From contig OZ176050.1 of assembly GCA_964247055.1 (NCBI GenBank), positions 14,074,001 through 14,138,000 on the forward strand: a DNA stretch of 64,000 bases. Reading direction: 5' to 3'. The DNA is from Paragordius varius. Taxonomy: Eukaryota > Nematomorpha. The translations under genes were made by a program, and so were the position numbers. The notes under the pieces are model-generated. The model saw only the letters and a program-made list of their open reading frames with translations. It had not been told where the DNA came from and did not search any database. Below are positions 21,837-34,500 of the stretch, in pieces. Positions within the stretch are counted from its first letter, which is position 1; each line of letters opens with the position of its first letter.

Positions 21837-24800
21837 ATGGATAATTTTAGGACTCTATATTCGGAGTTTTGTGTCCGCGAAGTAATTTCCTCCATAAATT
21901 ACGATCTTTACATTGTTCTGTGGAAAGGCTACGTTGATTCAAGTCCATTTTTATATTATTATTATAAGAAAAAAGTGGTCGTCCCTTTCTTCTATTGCCC
22001 TCAACATTAATGTTTTCAACAGTTTTTAACGGATGGGTGGCGTCCCTTCTCTGAGTATGACCGTAGAGACGCAATCTGTTAGTTTGAATTATATAATCGA
22101 TTTTATCGGTTTTTTTGATGAAAATTGGTATTTCTGGTGTACGAAAGCAGCTTTTGAGTATTCGGTTCTCACTGGTTAGGAGTTTTGTTTGATTTGTTTA
22201 ATGCCCAGGTTTCAGAACCATAGGTAAGAGCAGGTCTTATTCCTGCCTTGTAAAAATACCATTTATTACGATTGTTAACATTTTTGTTTTGGAAAACATA
22301 TTTTCACTGATTATATTTTATCCAACCTTGTTGTATTCTTCTTTTGATAGCCTTTTGTAGGCTTCCCTGAGATGATATGACATCTCCTAGGTATACAAAA
22401 GAGTCTACCTATTCGATGTCATGTCCATCAATGTTAAGTAGCTTTGGTCGATTAAAATTATTATTGCTTGGGTCTAAGCAATTTAAACATTTAAAATATA
22501 TTATATTTGTTAACTTGTCTTTTACTTTAGAGCACTTTTTGTGTACCCACATTTGACATGATATGCATTTAATGGAATTTGAACGTACTTCCTTACTGCA
22601 AATGGAACAGGGGTATCTGGGTGTTTCACTTTCACCCGTTATCATTATTTTTGTTTTTGTGGCGTTTATAATCATTCCATATTATTCAAGGCATTTCTTC
22701 CACTTGGTATATGTATTTACCAGTTGATCCCATGATCGTGTCGTTATCACGAGGTCGTCGGCGAATAACATTTCCCAAGGGCATTCAGTTCTTATGTCTT
22801 TGCCGATATTGGTTCTAACGTTGGTTGTTGTATTTTTATAGAGTAGTAATAAGATTTGTATAGTATGTTCTTCTATTCCCTTTTTACGTAGTGCCCATTG
22901 AATTGTGGAGCGTGGTATTTGGTCAAACGCACGTTCCAGATCTACAAAGACATGGTATAGCTTTTGGTTCTTTTCCAGATATTTTTCTTGTAAGCGTCTT
23001 AGGATAAACAATGGATCTATTGTGCTACTGTTTGGACGGAATGCAAACTGATTCGAATCTATGTTTAAATGTTTTTTCAGCCTGTTTTCTAATATATTTT
23101 CGAATATTTTCAGTGTGTGTTCCAGAAGTTTTAAAGGTCGGTAGGACGATGTTTTTAGTCGATCGCCTTTATTTTTATAAATGGGGATTATTATGCTGTT
23201 CTTCCAATCGCTGGGGGTTTGGTTTGTAATTATTATTTGGTTAAAGAGTTTTGTCAGATACTCTGCAGTGTTTTTGATGGGTCGAATGTGGTCGACTGAA
23301 AGGCTGCTTGGGCCTGGAGCTTTGTTACTTTTTAATTTATTGATTGCAGTTGTGACTTCATCTATGGTGATTTCTTGTATGGGACCAGCTACTGGTGAAA
23401 CCGTGCTAAATTGTTTGGTCGAGTTTACTTGGTTGAGTTGTTTTTCTAAGTTCGTTTTCCAAATTTCCTTTACTTTCGAGGGATTCGTTATTATATTATC
23501 ATTATCATCTTTAATACATTCTATGGTTTTAACATCTTTATTACTATTGTTAAGGTTTTTGAGTCTTTTAAAAATCGTTTTGTTTTTAAAGTCTTTTTCT
23601 AAACTTTCAGCGATTTTAACGGATTTTTCATTCATAGCGTGTCTAATGTTTTGGACCTCTCGTTTTTTATCATCATTATTTTTGGTACTTTTCCATTTTT
23701 TATATGCTCCGCCCTTTTCACGCCACAATGGTTTTATTTCATTTTTCCACCACCAGCTTTTCCGTTGCCTCATTGGTTTAGTAAAGCCACAATGTTTTTT
23801 AGCGGATGTTAGAATTGTGCTTTTAAAATTTTCCATAGAGTTTCAACATTGTTTTGTTCGGGTATATGTAACTCTGTGTTTTTGGTATATTCGGTTAATA
23901 ATTTTGAATCCTTTAACTTTGCTATATTTATTTTTTGAGGTTGGAATGCGGTCTTACGGATTTTCTCAATGATTAGAAATGTTGTTATTAGCTTGTGTTG
24001 GTAAGAGGATTGATAGAAAGTTTTGATGTTTGTGAGAGGTTTCCTAATGTTTTTTGGAATTAATATGAAGTCTATCATAGATGAGTGGTCACCGGAATTA
24101 TATGTTATATGCTGGTTGGTTTTTTTCTTAAAATGGGTATTTGCGACTATGAGTTGATTTGCAATGCAAAAGTCTAGCAAACTCTCGCCCATCTTATCGA
24201 GGGTTCCGACGCCATTTCCACCATGGACGCCATGGTATTCATTACTATCATTATTAAAATGGGAATTAAAATCACCAGCAACAAAAGTTTGTTCGCTAGA
24301 AGAAGTTTTGTTCATCAAATCATAGAGGGCTTCCCAATCGTTTTTTGATGTTTCGCTTAGACCAGATTGTAAGTTGAAACTATATTTATTACATTATCAT
24401 TCATCAATATTTTTATTTGAATCATTCTTGGATTATGTCTTATTACATCAATTATGTTATCACGATAGATGTTTTTTATGAAAATCGCAATACCACCTTG
24501 TCCCTTGTCATTTCCTTTATAGAATATTGTATAAGTGTCTAAGTTTTTCAATCCCTCTCCTTTCATTCTGGCCTCTTGGATGCAACATATATCTATATTG
24601 TTATGTAGAGTGTTTGTTACCATTAATATTTTGTTAACTAGGGTACCCACATTCCATAAGGCAAATTTCAGAACTGTTTTATTATTATTATTAACGGTAC
24701 TATTTATTTTCATAGTTATTTTGGTAATTTTTATTATTCAAAGTATATATCCAAAAATATAGGGTATAAAAGTGTAAATAGGAAATATTATCAAAATAAT

Positions 24801-25018
24801 TATTATAAGTTGAATTATTATTGTTATTTGAGATGATAAGGTTTTAATGTTCTTTCATACTCATATTATTATACTTCATGGTTTATTGAGGCAATTTTTT
24901 ACGTAATACATGCCCTTGTGTACAACTAATGATTTTACAGATCATTAGAAAACTGGCCTTTGCCGTTAGCGCATTTTCATGCCCCAGCCAACACCACGAG
25001 GAGGTGGCAATAGGACTT

Positions 25019-25020
<2 letters not shown>
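21835..25020 (-). mobile_element. RTE-type LINE with 5' ribozyme, nearly full length but inactive
   Basis: Read on the minus strand: a 5' UTR of about 300 bp, then an APE-like endonuclease from ATG 24713 (FALWNVGTL, DICCIQEARMKGEG; then VAGDFNSHF and DHSSMIDFIL). Reverse transcriptase follows from about 23836 (WKNSIIIPIYKNKGD; motif A FVDLERAFD; motif C LFADDLV), then a C-terminal zinc finger (CSICSKEVRSNS...WVHKKCSKVK) and a tail RLYGHTQRRD...GRRKGRP-like. These are RTE/RTE-X hallmarks. Frame changes near 24340 and 23825, a stop after 22409, and loss of the RT motif B region (between NIGKDIRTE and CPWEMLF) make it inactive. It shares its ends with 8337-8578. Confidence 0.88.
24953..25020 (-). 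ncRNA. HDV-like self-cleaving ribozyme at the LINE 5' end
   Basis: Minus strand, 5' to 3': P2 5' strand TTGCC; P3 CACC/GGTG enclosing TCCTCGT, which carries the TCCTCG loop of HDV itself; P1 3' strand TTGGCT; GG for P1.1; P4 GCAT-GAAA-ATGC; GCTAA with the expected catalytic C; P2 3' strand GGCAA, perfectly paired with TTGCC. The P1 5' strand GGCCAA, present in the 8337 copy and perfectly complementary to TTGGCT (one G-U), is missing here because (TA)n starts instead. HDV-like ribozymes are known to process 5' ends of R2 and RTE-type LINE transcripts. Confidence 0.72.
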
Positions 25021-25058
<38 letters not shown>

Positions 25059-25060
25059 TG
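25019..25060. repeat. (TA)n microsatellite at the LINE 5' end
   Basis: A TA tract interrupted once by C joins the LINE 5' end, mirroring the tract at 21799-21834. Confidence 0.85.
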
Positions 25061-25593
25061 GGAATTTATTACTTTATCAGATTTCAAACATAAAACTGTA
25101 AAAAGAAAACAGCAAACAATGTTTTCTTGTTTGCCAATTGGATAGACTTATTCATAAAAGATTTTTGGGAAATATCATTCTAATAAAATTTTGTGCCCAT
25201 AATTTCGTAAATATTGGATTTGCAAATTATTGGCGGGCCGGCCGGCCGAACATTATCCCTTGTAGGGCCGCATATTGGCCCAACATAAAGCGCTTATAAA
25301 AATTTATCAAAAGGTATAAAATAATAAAAAATTTTCACAAGTTGAAACATAAAAGTTACAGATGTGATTAACAGCTTTTGTAGTTATTAAATAAAAAGAC
25401 GCCAAATTAACCAATTCAATTTCTAAACTAAAAAATGTTAAGTTTGAAAAGGGGTAGGAAAGCGCATCAAAATATAGTAAACCACTAACATAATATATAT
25501 ATATATATGAAAAATCAGTGGGTATAGAAAATTTATTTATTAACAAAAAGGTATTGTCAAAAACACCAAAATATAAAACTATAATGTAATGTT
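25061..25593. other. CSTF2 3' flank with a hAT-like fragment
   Basis: 25225-25295 has ggcgggccggccggccg ... gggccgcatattggcccaac, GC-rich ends resembling hAT termini and the word at 21783. Possible poly(A) signals (minus strand AATAAATAAA) lie at 25532-25541, about 55 nt past the CSTF2 stop. No other gene. Confidence 0.45.
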
Positions 25594-28500
25594 TTAATTA
25601 GCCAGAGACCCCAAATTCAAACCAGACTTAAGGAGTTGTTGTTTAATTAGTTGAATATTTTTTTGTTGATCCGGAGGTAATTGGGCTATTTGGGCATCAG
25701 TTAATTTCAAAACCTGTTGAATTAACTGATTTTTTTCAGTATCGTTTTTAATTAGGGATGGTGGTGCTGCAGGAATAGAAGAACTAGATCTATTTTCTTC
25801 CAATCTTGTCCGTTTAGCTTCTAAATTAATTATTAAAAAAGGTAAAACAAATTTAAGCATATCTTGTAATATTAATAGGATAAATAAGTTTTATCACAAA
25901 ATTTACGAAAAAAAACGTGAAATAATTAAATTTTATACAGTATGCATTTTAATAATTGCTTATTACACACTTGTTGGGCAATTTTTAACACAAAAAACAA
26001 CCAAATGTAGAAAAAACAATTTTTTCCTTTTTTTCTATACACTACTGTATTCTAGGAGTATAGTGTGAAATCATAATGATTAGTATTAATTTTCGAATTA
26101 TAAATTGATAAATAAAAATATATCAATCAATATCGAAATGATTCTTTTAACATAGATATCCCTCATAATAAGATATTTGATAAATATTTACCAGTGTTGT
26201 AAGTATTGGGTGAATTGGTTGACAACATTGTTTTATTACCATCCTAAAATAAATTTAATTACACAATTAAAAGAAAACCAAAGATTCTAATCAAGTTTTA
26301 CAGAAATTGTTATGAGCAAAAAATATTCTATTCCATAAAAAATCCGTTATAAAAATTAATAAATATACCCTTTGTCCAGCATTCATTGATTTAGCTGAAA
26401 GAGCACGCATATCAATGTCACCACTGGCCCCAAAATCAGGGAAAATATCTCCTTTGACTGTTTTACTGGTATCTAGAGCAAAAAAATTTATTTTATTTTC
26501 ATTGCAAAATGCAATTAAAAAAATTTAACGTAAAAACCAAATGTATTATTTTTTATAAGCAACAAAACAATTGTAAATTTTTAAAATTTAATATTTGCAA
26601 AATTTGATAGTTAAATGTTTTGCTATAAATCAAAACAAAAATTAGTTTTTAAAACCCAATAAAATCACCAAAAAACCTGAAAAAAAACATTTTATACAAT
26701 AGGAAAAAATAATTAAAGATTTAAAACGTCAAATTTTAGTACGTTACTATGGCCTAAAAAGTTTTGTACTAATTTCTTTTTTTCATACAGCTTATAATAT
26801 AATTCAAATCTTTTAACTTGATCCAGGAGTAGGAGGTATAGAAGAGACAACAAAAGTAGACGGTTGAGAATTTTGTTGAATTTGATTTTGCTGTTGAATT
26901 AAGAAAGCCGGAGGTTCAAGCTTAGGAGGTGGGGGTGGTATGACCGGTGAAGGATTAGTCTCACCACTTATTTAAAAAACAAAAAAAGGTTAACAAATAA
27001 TTTATTTTCTTTGTTAAAGTTTTTCAATATTGTAAAATAAAGTATCTAGTTTTAATACAGTATGCATTTTAATGCCTGCTTATTTCACACTATATTAGGG
27101 CAATTAGCAACACAGTAGTGGATGGAACAAACAACGAAATGTTAAATAAACAATTCCTTTCTTTTTTCCAACTCCTGTGTTGCGAATTGCCCAACTATAG
27201 TGTAAATAAGCAACCATTAGAATGCATAATTGAATCTATAAACTCTGGTAGTTTATGTTATTGTATAAAAACCACCACGGAAGGTTAAATAAAAATATTT
27301 ATCGTCAAAATTAATTTTAACTAAATTTGATGATTTAAGATGCACCAATCCTTCTAAATAAACCAGTAAGTAAACTTAATACATAATAGAAGAGTATTAT
27401 GATATAAATAATACCATTTAAATACTTTAAGTTGGTTTTTAAGCATTAGAATAGGTCCTTAAACACTTCAGATTGGTCCTTTAACATTTCAAGTTGGTCC
27501 TTGGACGTTTCAAATTGGTTCTTGAACATTTCTAGCTGGTCTTTCGACTTTTTTAAATTGTGTTAACTTTTTTTAATCAAACCGTGTATCATCAATATAT
27601 ATATTATTGTTTTTACTTTATACCCTTGATCTAACCAAACTTTTAAATTCAATATCAACTAATTTTGATCATTCAGAAACTGTTAAGCTTTAATAAGTTC
27701 TAAAGAAATGGATATTTCATAAGAAAATGTAATAAATTTTACAATTTTTATTGAAAAGCTTTACAATTGAATAATATTGTTGAATTGGCGAAAATCGAAT
27801 CAAAAATTTGATTTTATATTAAAATTATCAATTTTATATAAATAAATATATATTAAATCAAGAAAATTATAGAAATTAATAAAATAAATAAATACATGCA
27901 AAACTTAAAAAGTTTAAAGACCAACATGAAATTTTCAAGAACCAATGTTTAAGGATTAACTAGTGTCCAAGGACCAATTTAAAGTGTTCAAATACACTCT
28001 TGAAAATGCTGTATTCTACAAAATATTTTGGAAAGGAAATATTACAAAAACATAAAAAAATAATAACGGACCTTATCTTACACACCATAATTTTAGTTTT
28101 GAAGTATAAGCTATGTTACCTATAATGTATTCGGTAAAAAAATTTTTAATAACTACCGAACGCACTATATAAAAGATAGTATGTTTAACCCTCTAAGCCC
28201 CAAAAACATAAGGTGTTTTTCATTTTTTTATATGAAAAGTGTAAACATTAATCAATGAATGTCAAAACAAATAACTATATAGAAAAGAATTAATTCTTAT
28301 AGGCATATACTAGTTCAAAATAGTTTTAAATGGTACAAAATAGTAATAACTTTGTCTTTGTCTAGGTTAAAAATTAACCCTAAAATCTTAAAAAATATTT
28401 TTGCCAAAAACATAACCTAGTTAGAAAAACTGTAAACTCTCATGCTTTAAGTCGCTATACTATATAATCAATATTTTTTGAGGTAAAAAGTTTAAGGAAT

Positions 28501-31500
28501 GCTTCCTTTTAACAAATTTTTTAGAAAAAAAAACTAATGTAGCCAGCCTGCTATATCTTATTTATGTATATAATTACATTAATTGTAATGAAATTTAAAC
28601 ATTGAAAATAAAATAAAATAGGTAAAAAAATACCCGTAAGGTGATGATTGGTAGGCAAAAGGCGGTTGTTGAGATTGAAACTCTAATTAAATAAAATATT
28701 TTGCATAAGGGTAGATATATATACATATATATATAAGTTTGCTTTATATCATTTGTTGTAAATACTAATTTTGCTGGTCAAATATTTTTCCAATCCTAAA
28801 TCGCAAAAGAATACAAAATAACCCAGTAAAAAAAGCCTAAAATGGGGAAATATGAGACTTTTTAACCTGGAATCAAAAAGCATTCTCTAAACCATATTAT
28901 GATATTCGCTTTCCCTAAATTTCTCTGAGTATGGATAATATATACCATTTACAATTCAAATTCACCCTTAAACAATTTAAATTCACCCTCTAACAATTCA
29001 AATTAACCCTTTGACAATTCATATTCACCCTAAAATAAATTATGTGTTTTTTCAGATTAAAAATTACCTATACTTTTTATATTTTTTAAAAAAATACGTT
29101 ACTAATTAATATAATACTGAAAAAATAATAAACTATGCCATAAGAATATATTTCTTATTAATGATGAGTTATATTAGCCCAAAAACACATAATTTATTTT
29201 TATGGTAAATTTGAACCGTTCAAGGGTTAATTTGAATTGTTCGAGGGTGAATCTGATATGGATTATATATGTTTATTGCGTAAAAAACTACTTTTTTTCA
29301 AAAAATGAATATCGTAGCAGAAATAAAGCTATAAATATTTTCCTGTCAAAGATCATTCATTATAAGGGCTGCCCACAAAATTTGATAAAAATAATGTTAT
29401 ATAACAAAAGATTTATACGTGGAGCTTGTAATGGCATATTTTGAGAAGGGCTATTGGTAACTAAAGACTCTTGCATAGGTTGCATACTGGGAGCTATATG
29501 GGTTACCTTTATATAAAATCATGTTAAATATTAATTTAGAGATGGAATCGATTTAGCACATACAGACAGACAAAATGTAAAAATTAAAAGACAATTTTTT
29601 TTTCAAAAATGATTTTTTTAGAAAAATTAACAATTAATTACATATTTCAGAATTGAAATTTATATAGTTTGTGTAGAAATAATTAGGGTTAAAAAAAGTG
29701 TGTTGCCTTTAAAAACAATTATTCTTTTAACTTTTGTGTTTTTGTATGATTGCAATTAAAAATTATTTTCTTGTAGTATAAACAAAGATCTCATTTACAC
29801 ATCAAATCCCTAAATAATTTTGTGTGTTTTTACGGGCTATTATAAATCATTAATAAGAATTATATCTTTATGGCATAGTATTTCATTTTTTTAGTATTAT
29901 TTAAATTTTAAACAAAATTTGATTTTTTTAAAAATTTAAAAAATATATAGGTAATTTTAATCTAAAAACATTATTTTTTTCGGGTGAATTTGAAGTGTAA
30001 ATGGTATATAAACAAGTTTTTTACAAATGCATAAGCGTTTAAACTTTAATCCAATTTTTTGTAATGTTCAGGTGTCAAATAAATGAAATGAGTTTTTCCA
30101 TAAAAAATATTTAAAAAAAATGTGATATATATCCCATTATTTTTATATAGAATTATAATTTTGAAGAATACAAATTATTTAAATCATAATAGATCAAATC
30201 ATTTATAAATTATTAATAATAGCCGTAAACAAATTACTATTATTAAAAAATATTTCTGAACAATAAAAAGCATACCATAGTGGGTAAATTAGATTTTAAA
30301 TTCAACGTTTTTGGGGCTTGTGCTTCTGCCCGGTTTTTGGTTAAAAATGTCTAAAAATGAAAAGAAATTATAAATTAGAAGATGTATAATAATTTGGCAT
30401 TTCTGGTAAAAATTATAATTATAAAGAATAAATATAAACATAGGCGCGTAACTATGTTTTTTTACTTGTTTTGTGATATTCAATCTTTATAAATTATTTT
30501 TTTACTTATACTATCCCCATAAAGGGTGGTAAATACTGATAAAATCGAAACGAATAAAACATAAAAAACTAAAAGATAAATAATTTTTTAACGATATCAC
30601 ATATATATTTAAAGGCATATTTTAATATAAGCTATTTTAGTTTACAAAAAAAGGGATAAATATGTAAATTTGGTTACACAGACATACAACACACTTAACT
30701 ATATATTTTAATTGTAATATATTATATATTATAAAAGTACAGGTTTAAAGGTATGGTTATCTTTAAAAATGATATTAGCCATTCATTTGTGCTTTTTATG
30801 TATTTTATTTTAATATTTTAGTTTTTTTAAAAAAAAATTCCATTCTATAACCTTATTCATTATTTTGCTACCCAAAGCGCTAGCTCATATGTCCAAAAAC
30901 AAGGTTATTAAAATATTTTAATGAGAAAATACTAGTCTTTTATACTTTCTGATTTCAAATTTTACTGTAAAGAATAAAAAAAATAAAACAAAAAACCAAT
31001 GCAGTGTTCCCATCAACCAGGCCCATCATAACTTGAACTTGAAGGAGGGCATAAGCCAGTTGAGGATTTTGTAATAACATATTCCTTGCTTCATTGTAAT
31101 TATTACGAACGCAAACCTAATATATACCATTTACAGTTCAAATTCACCCTTGAACAATTTAATTTCACCCTTGAACAATTCAAATTCACCCTCGAACAAT
31201 TCAAACTCACATGTTTTTTAAGATTAAAAATTACATATATTTTATATATTTTTCAAAAATGCAATTTTTGTTTTAATATAAGATAATACTGAAAAAATAA
31301 TAAACTATACTATAAACATATGTCATATTAATGATAAGTTTTAGTTCAAAAACACATAATTTATTTTTAGGGTGAACTTGAATTGTTCGAGGGTGAATTT
31401 GAATTGTTCAAGGGTGAATTTGAATTGTTCGAGGGTGAATTTGAATTGTTCAAGGGTGAATTTGAACTGTAAATGGTATATATAAAAGTAATTTTAGAAA

Positions 31501-34500
31501 AAAATTTAATTTAACCCAAATAAAAAATCATCCTTAATAAAAAAACATGAAGGACTTTATTGAGATCCCTTGTAAAGGGCAAAAATTATTTTATTATTTA
31601 CTCTTGTAAGCGGTTTGATTCTAAGACAAATTGTATATATCTATATATATACAGTATGCATTTTATTGTATGTTAAGTAATTTTATTGCCAGTTAAATAA
31701 AAGAAATGGTTTATCAAATGCGTAAAATACTGCTTTACAAAATTATTACGTAGTACACATATGAAAGAGGATTGACGTGAGAATTAACAAAAGCTTAATT
31801 TAATGGATATTTTGTAATGTTAAATCTTAAGAATATTATAGCAATTTCTATGTTAACATTTGTAATATTGTTACGTATTTAGATGCGGAATTTTGTGGGT
31901 TTTTATCTTTGAAATAAATAGTAAAATAGCTATGTTAAGATTATTTATATTAATTATTCTTAACTAAATTTGATAATTAATATTTTTTAACATGATAATA
32001 AATACCTGTATTATACAAAATTGGTATTTTCTTATTTTATATTGTTATTACTAATTAATAAAAACAGAGGTAAATATCTATTTTGTGAAAATTTAGGTAG
32101 ATTTTAAATATTTTTGTTTTTTTAGCTTTAGCATTGTTAATTAATTATAATTTTTAAATATCTTGACATATTAGCACTTGGATACAACACATTTATTAAA
32201 GTCCTTTGATTCGAATTGGGGTAGTTGGGTACCCCAGGCCTGTTTAAAATTAAATAATTTAAAAAATATGGAATGAATTGAAATCATGGCAAAAATTTGC
32301 ACCTACATAATATTATAAATTGAAATATATAAAAAATATATTTCAAAAAAATTTGATATTCCTTATTTTAAGGTAAAACCTCAAGGTAAAATTTAGTCAA
32401 CATAACATGTGTGCCTTAGCTAAATTAAAAATAATACAAAATAAACCACTTTTTCTGTTAATATTATTGTTAGATGTGATTTAAATAAAAAATATTTAAT
32501 TTTAGCCTTAAAATTAAATAAACACGATATTTTGCAAAAATGTTGTAAATTAAAAATGGCGTCCAATGAGTTTAACATGGTACTTTTTTTCAAATATAAG
32601 TTTAATTTATATATTTCGGCATATTTATAAAATTTTTATTAGGATAGAAGCATAAATTTAAATTGGGACCGTCTCTTTCAATAGTTTTTTAAAAACATAA
32701 ACTTAAATATAGTCTGAGGTATTTAGACACTAATTTGAATCGAAGTGTTAATAAAGATATAAAAATATTTGGGTTTAAGGAAATTTATGTAGATTTTAGA
32801 TTTTCTTTTGTTTTTTATGTTTTGCGAATTATTAATTAATAATTTAAGTGTTTCGGACTTAAATTTAGTCAATTATAATTTTTTTATTTTATTTTTAACA
32901 TTGTTAATTATTAATATTTTTTATACATTTTTGAAAAACTATAATAAAGAGAGGTAAAAACATTCAGATTTAAAAAATATTTTTTGTTTTCCCTGTATTG
33001 CATTGTTAATAAAATACTTTTGTTTTTGACATATATAATAAAACAGGTTAAAATCAATGTTTTTCGGTTTTATATGTAATTGTAAATACCAACCAATATG
33101 ATTATTTATCCATACTCGCATAAAACATCCATCGCTGTATGCAAATAAAATATATTTAAATTCAAAAGTTTAGAGGTTTGATAGATAACAAAGACCTAAT
33201 ACTAATTAAATCACACATAATATACTAAACCGATGTTTTTTCATCACCCTCTATTAGGTATTCAAAAGCTATGAACAATAAGCAAATAATTTTTTTATAT
33301 ATAAATAAATGTATTATCATCTTAATATAAATCATTAATTTAATTAATGTTGGAAGGCATTATATGGGAAATCTTATTATAATGTAATATATATATAACA
33401 TATATATATTAATATATATATGTTAATACAATAAAGCCAGATAAAGATAAATATTGGGGTAAAAGTGTTTGAATATAAAATGCTAATATTGCTTCTTAGG
33501 TTCAAAAATTTTGAAATTTGAAAAAAAAACTCAACTACATAAAATAAATATTGCGAAAAATTATGCAAATTTAAAAAGTACTCATAAAAATAGAAAAAAT
33601 AAATGCCACTCTATATTCTCACCGGTATAAAAATGAATACAGATTATCTAAAATGGTAAAATATACCTTTAAAGGGCAAAAATTACAATATTAGAAAAAC
33701 CTAAAATATTTAACTGTTAACATACAATCTGACTAATTTTCGCCTTACTCTGCGTCCAATAATTTCTGATATTAAGGTTTTTTTAAAGGCACTCTCTCAA
33801 CGCTAAACTGTTATGTAGAAAGTATGTATAAAAATTTTTATTAGTAAAACTTTTCAATTCATTTTTAATTCCGAAGAATTTGAGTTCTGATTTTATAAAC
33901 TTCTCTTTTTAATTGGGAAAAAAGCTTTATGGGATTAATTTGGGGACTATAAGGTGGCAGATATTTTATTTTTATAACTATTCGAAATTTTTGCGTGATG
34001 AATTGGCGCATTGTCCATAATTATAATTTGATTATTATTTAATTTTAATGAAATAGTTTTTAAAAAACTCAAAAAATTTTGGCCATTAAAAACGCCATCG
34101 CCTTTTTCATAGGACAACACACCTTTTAGCCCAATAACACATATAAAAAAAATATTTCGGGCTCTTTTTGACTCTTTAAGAACCACTTCTTCATTTCTTC
34201 CCACCCACACCCATTTTCTGTTCCTAATCATAACAAATGAGCATTCATCAAGATACATATTTGATCTTCAGCCCTTACATACATAATTTCTTTTGCAAAA
34301 TGATATCTAAAATATAAATTTTTTAAATGAGAGTTAAAAAAATATATCGAATACCTCGCCTTTGCATTTTTAGGCGTGCTAACGTGCAATAGATTCACGA
34401 TGTGGATGCTCTTTTACAACATCCATTTCTTTGAAATATTTTCCGAGAATGGCTGATGACATTTGTAATTCTTCAGGCCAACAATTTAGGATATCCTATT

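Noticed and set aside
23011-23972. Long plus-strand open frames
   Set aside because: They are antisense shadows of the LINE reverse-transcriptase frame on the minus strand.
31086-31286. Open frame with repeated EQFKFTL peptide (similar frames at 2244-2432 and 29202-29444)
   Set aside because: Each is a translation of 21-bp MITE units, which keep frame because 21 is divisible by three; it tracks the MITE arrays, not a gene.
31125-31478. Evenly spaced short repeats resembling a CRISPR array
   Set aside because: There are no unique spacers: the repeat is the whole 21-bp period, the two arms are inverted, and the genome is eukaryotic.
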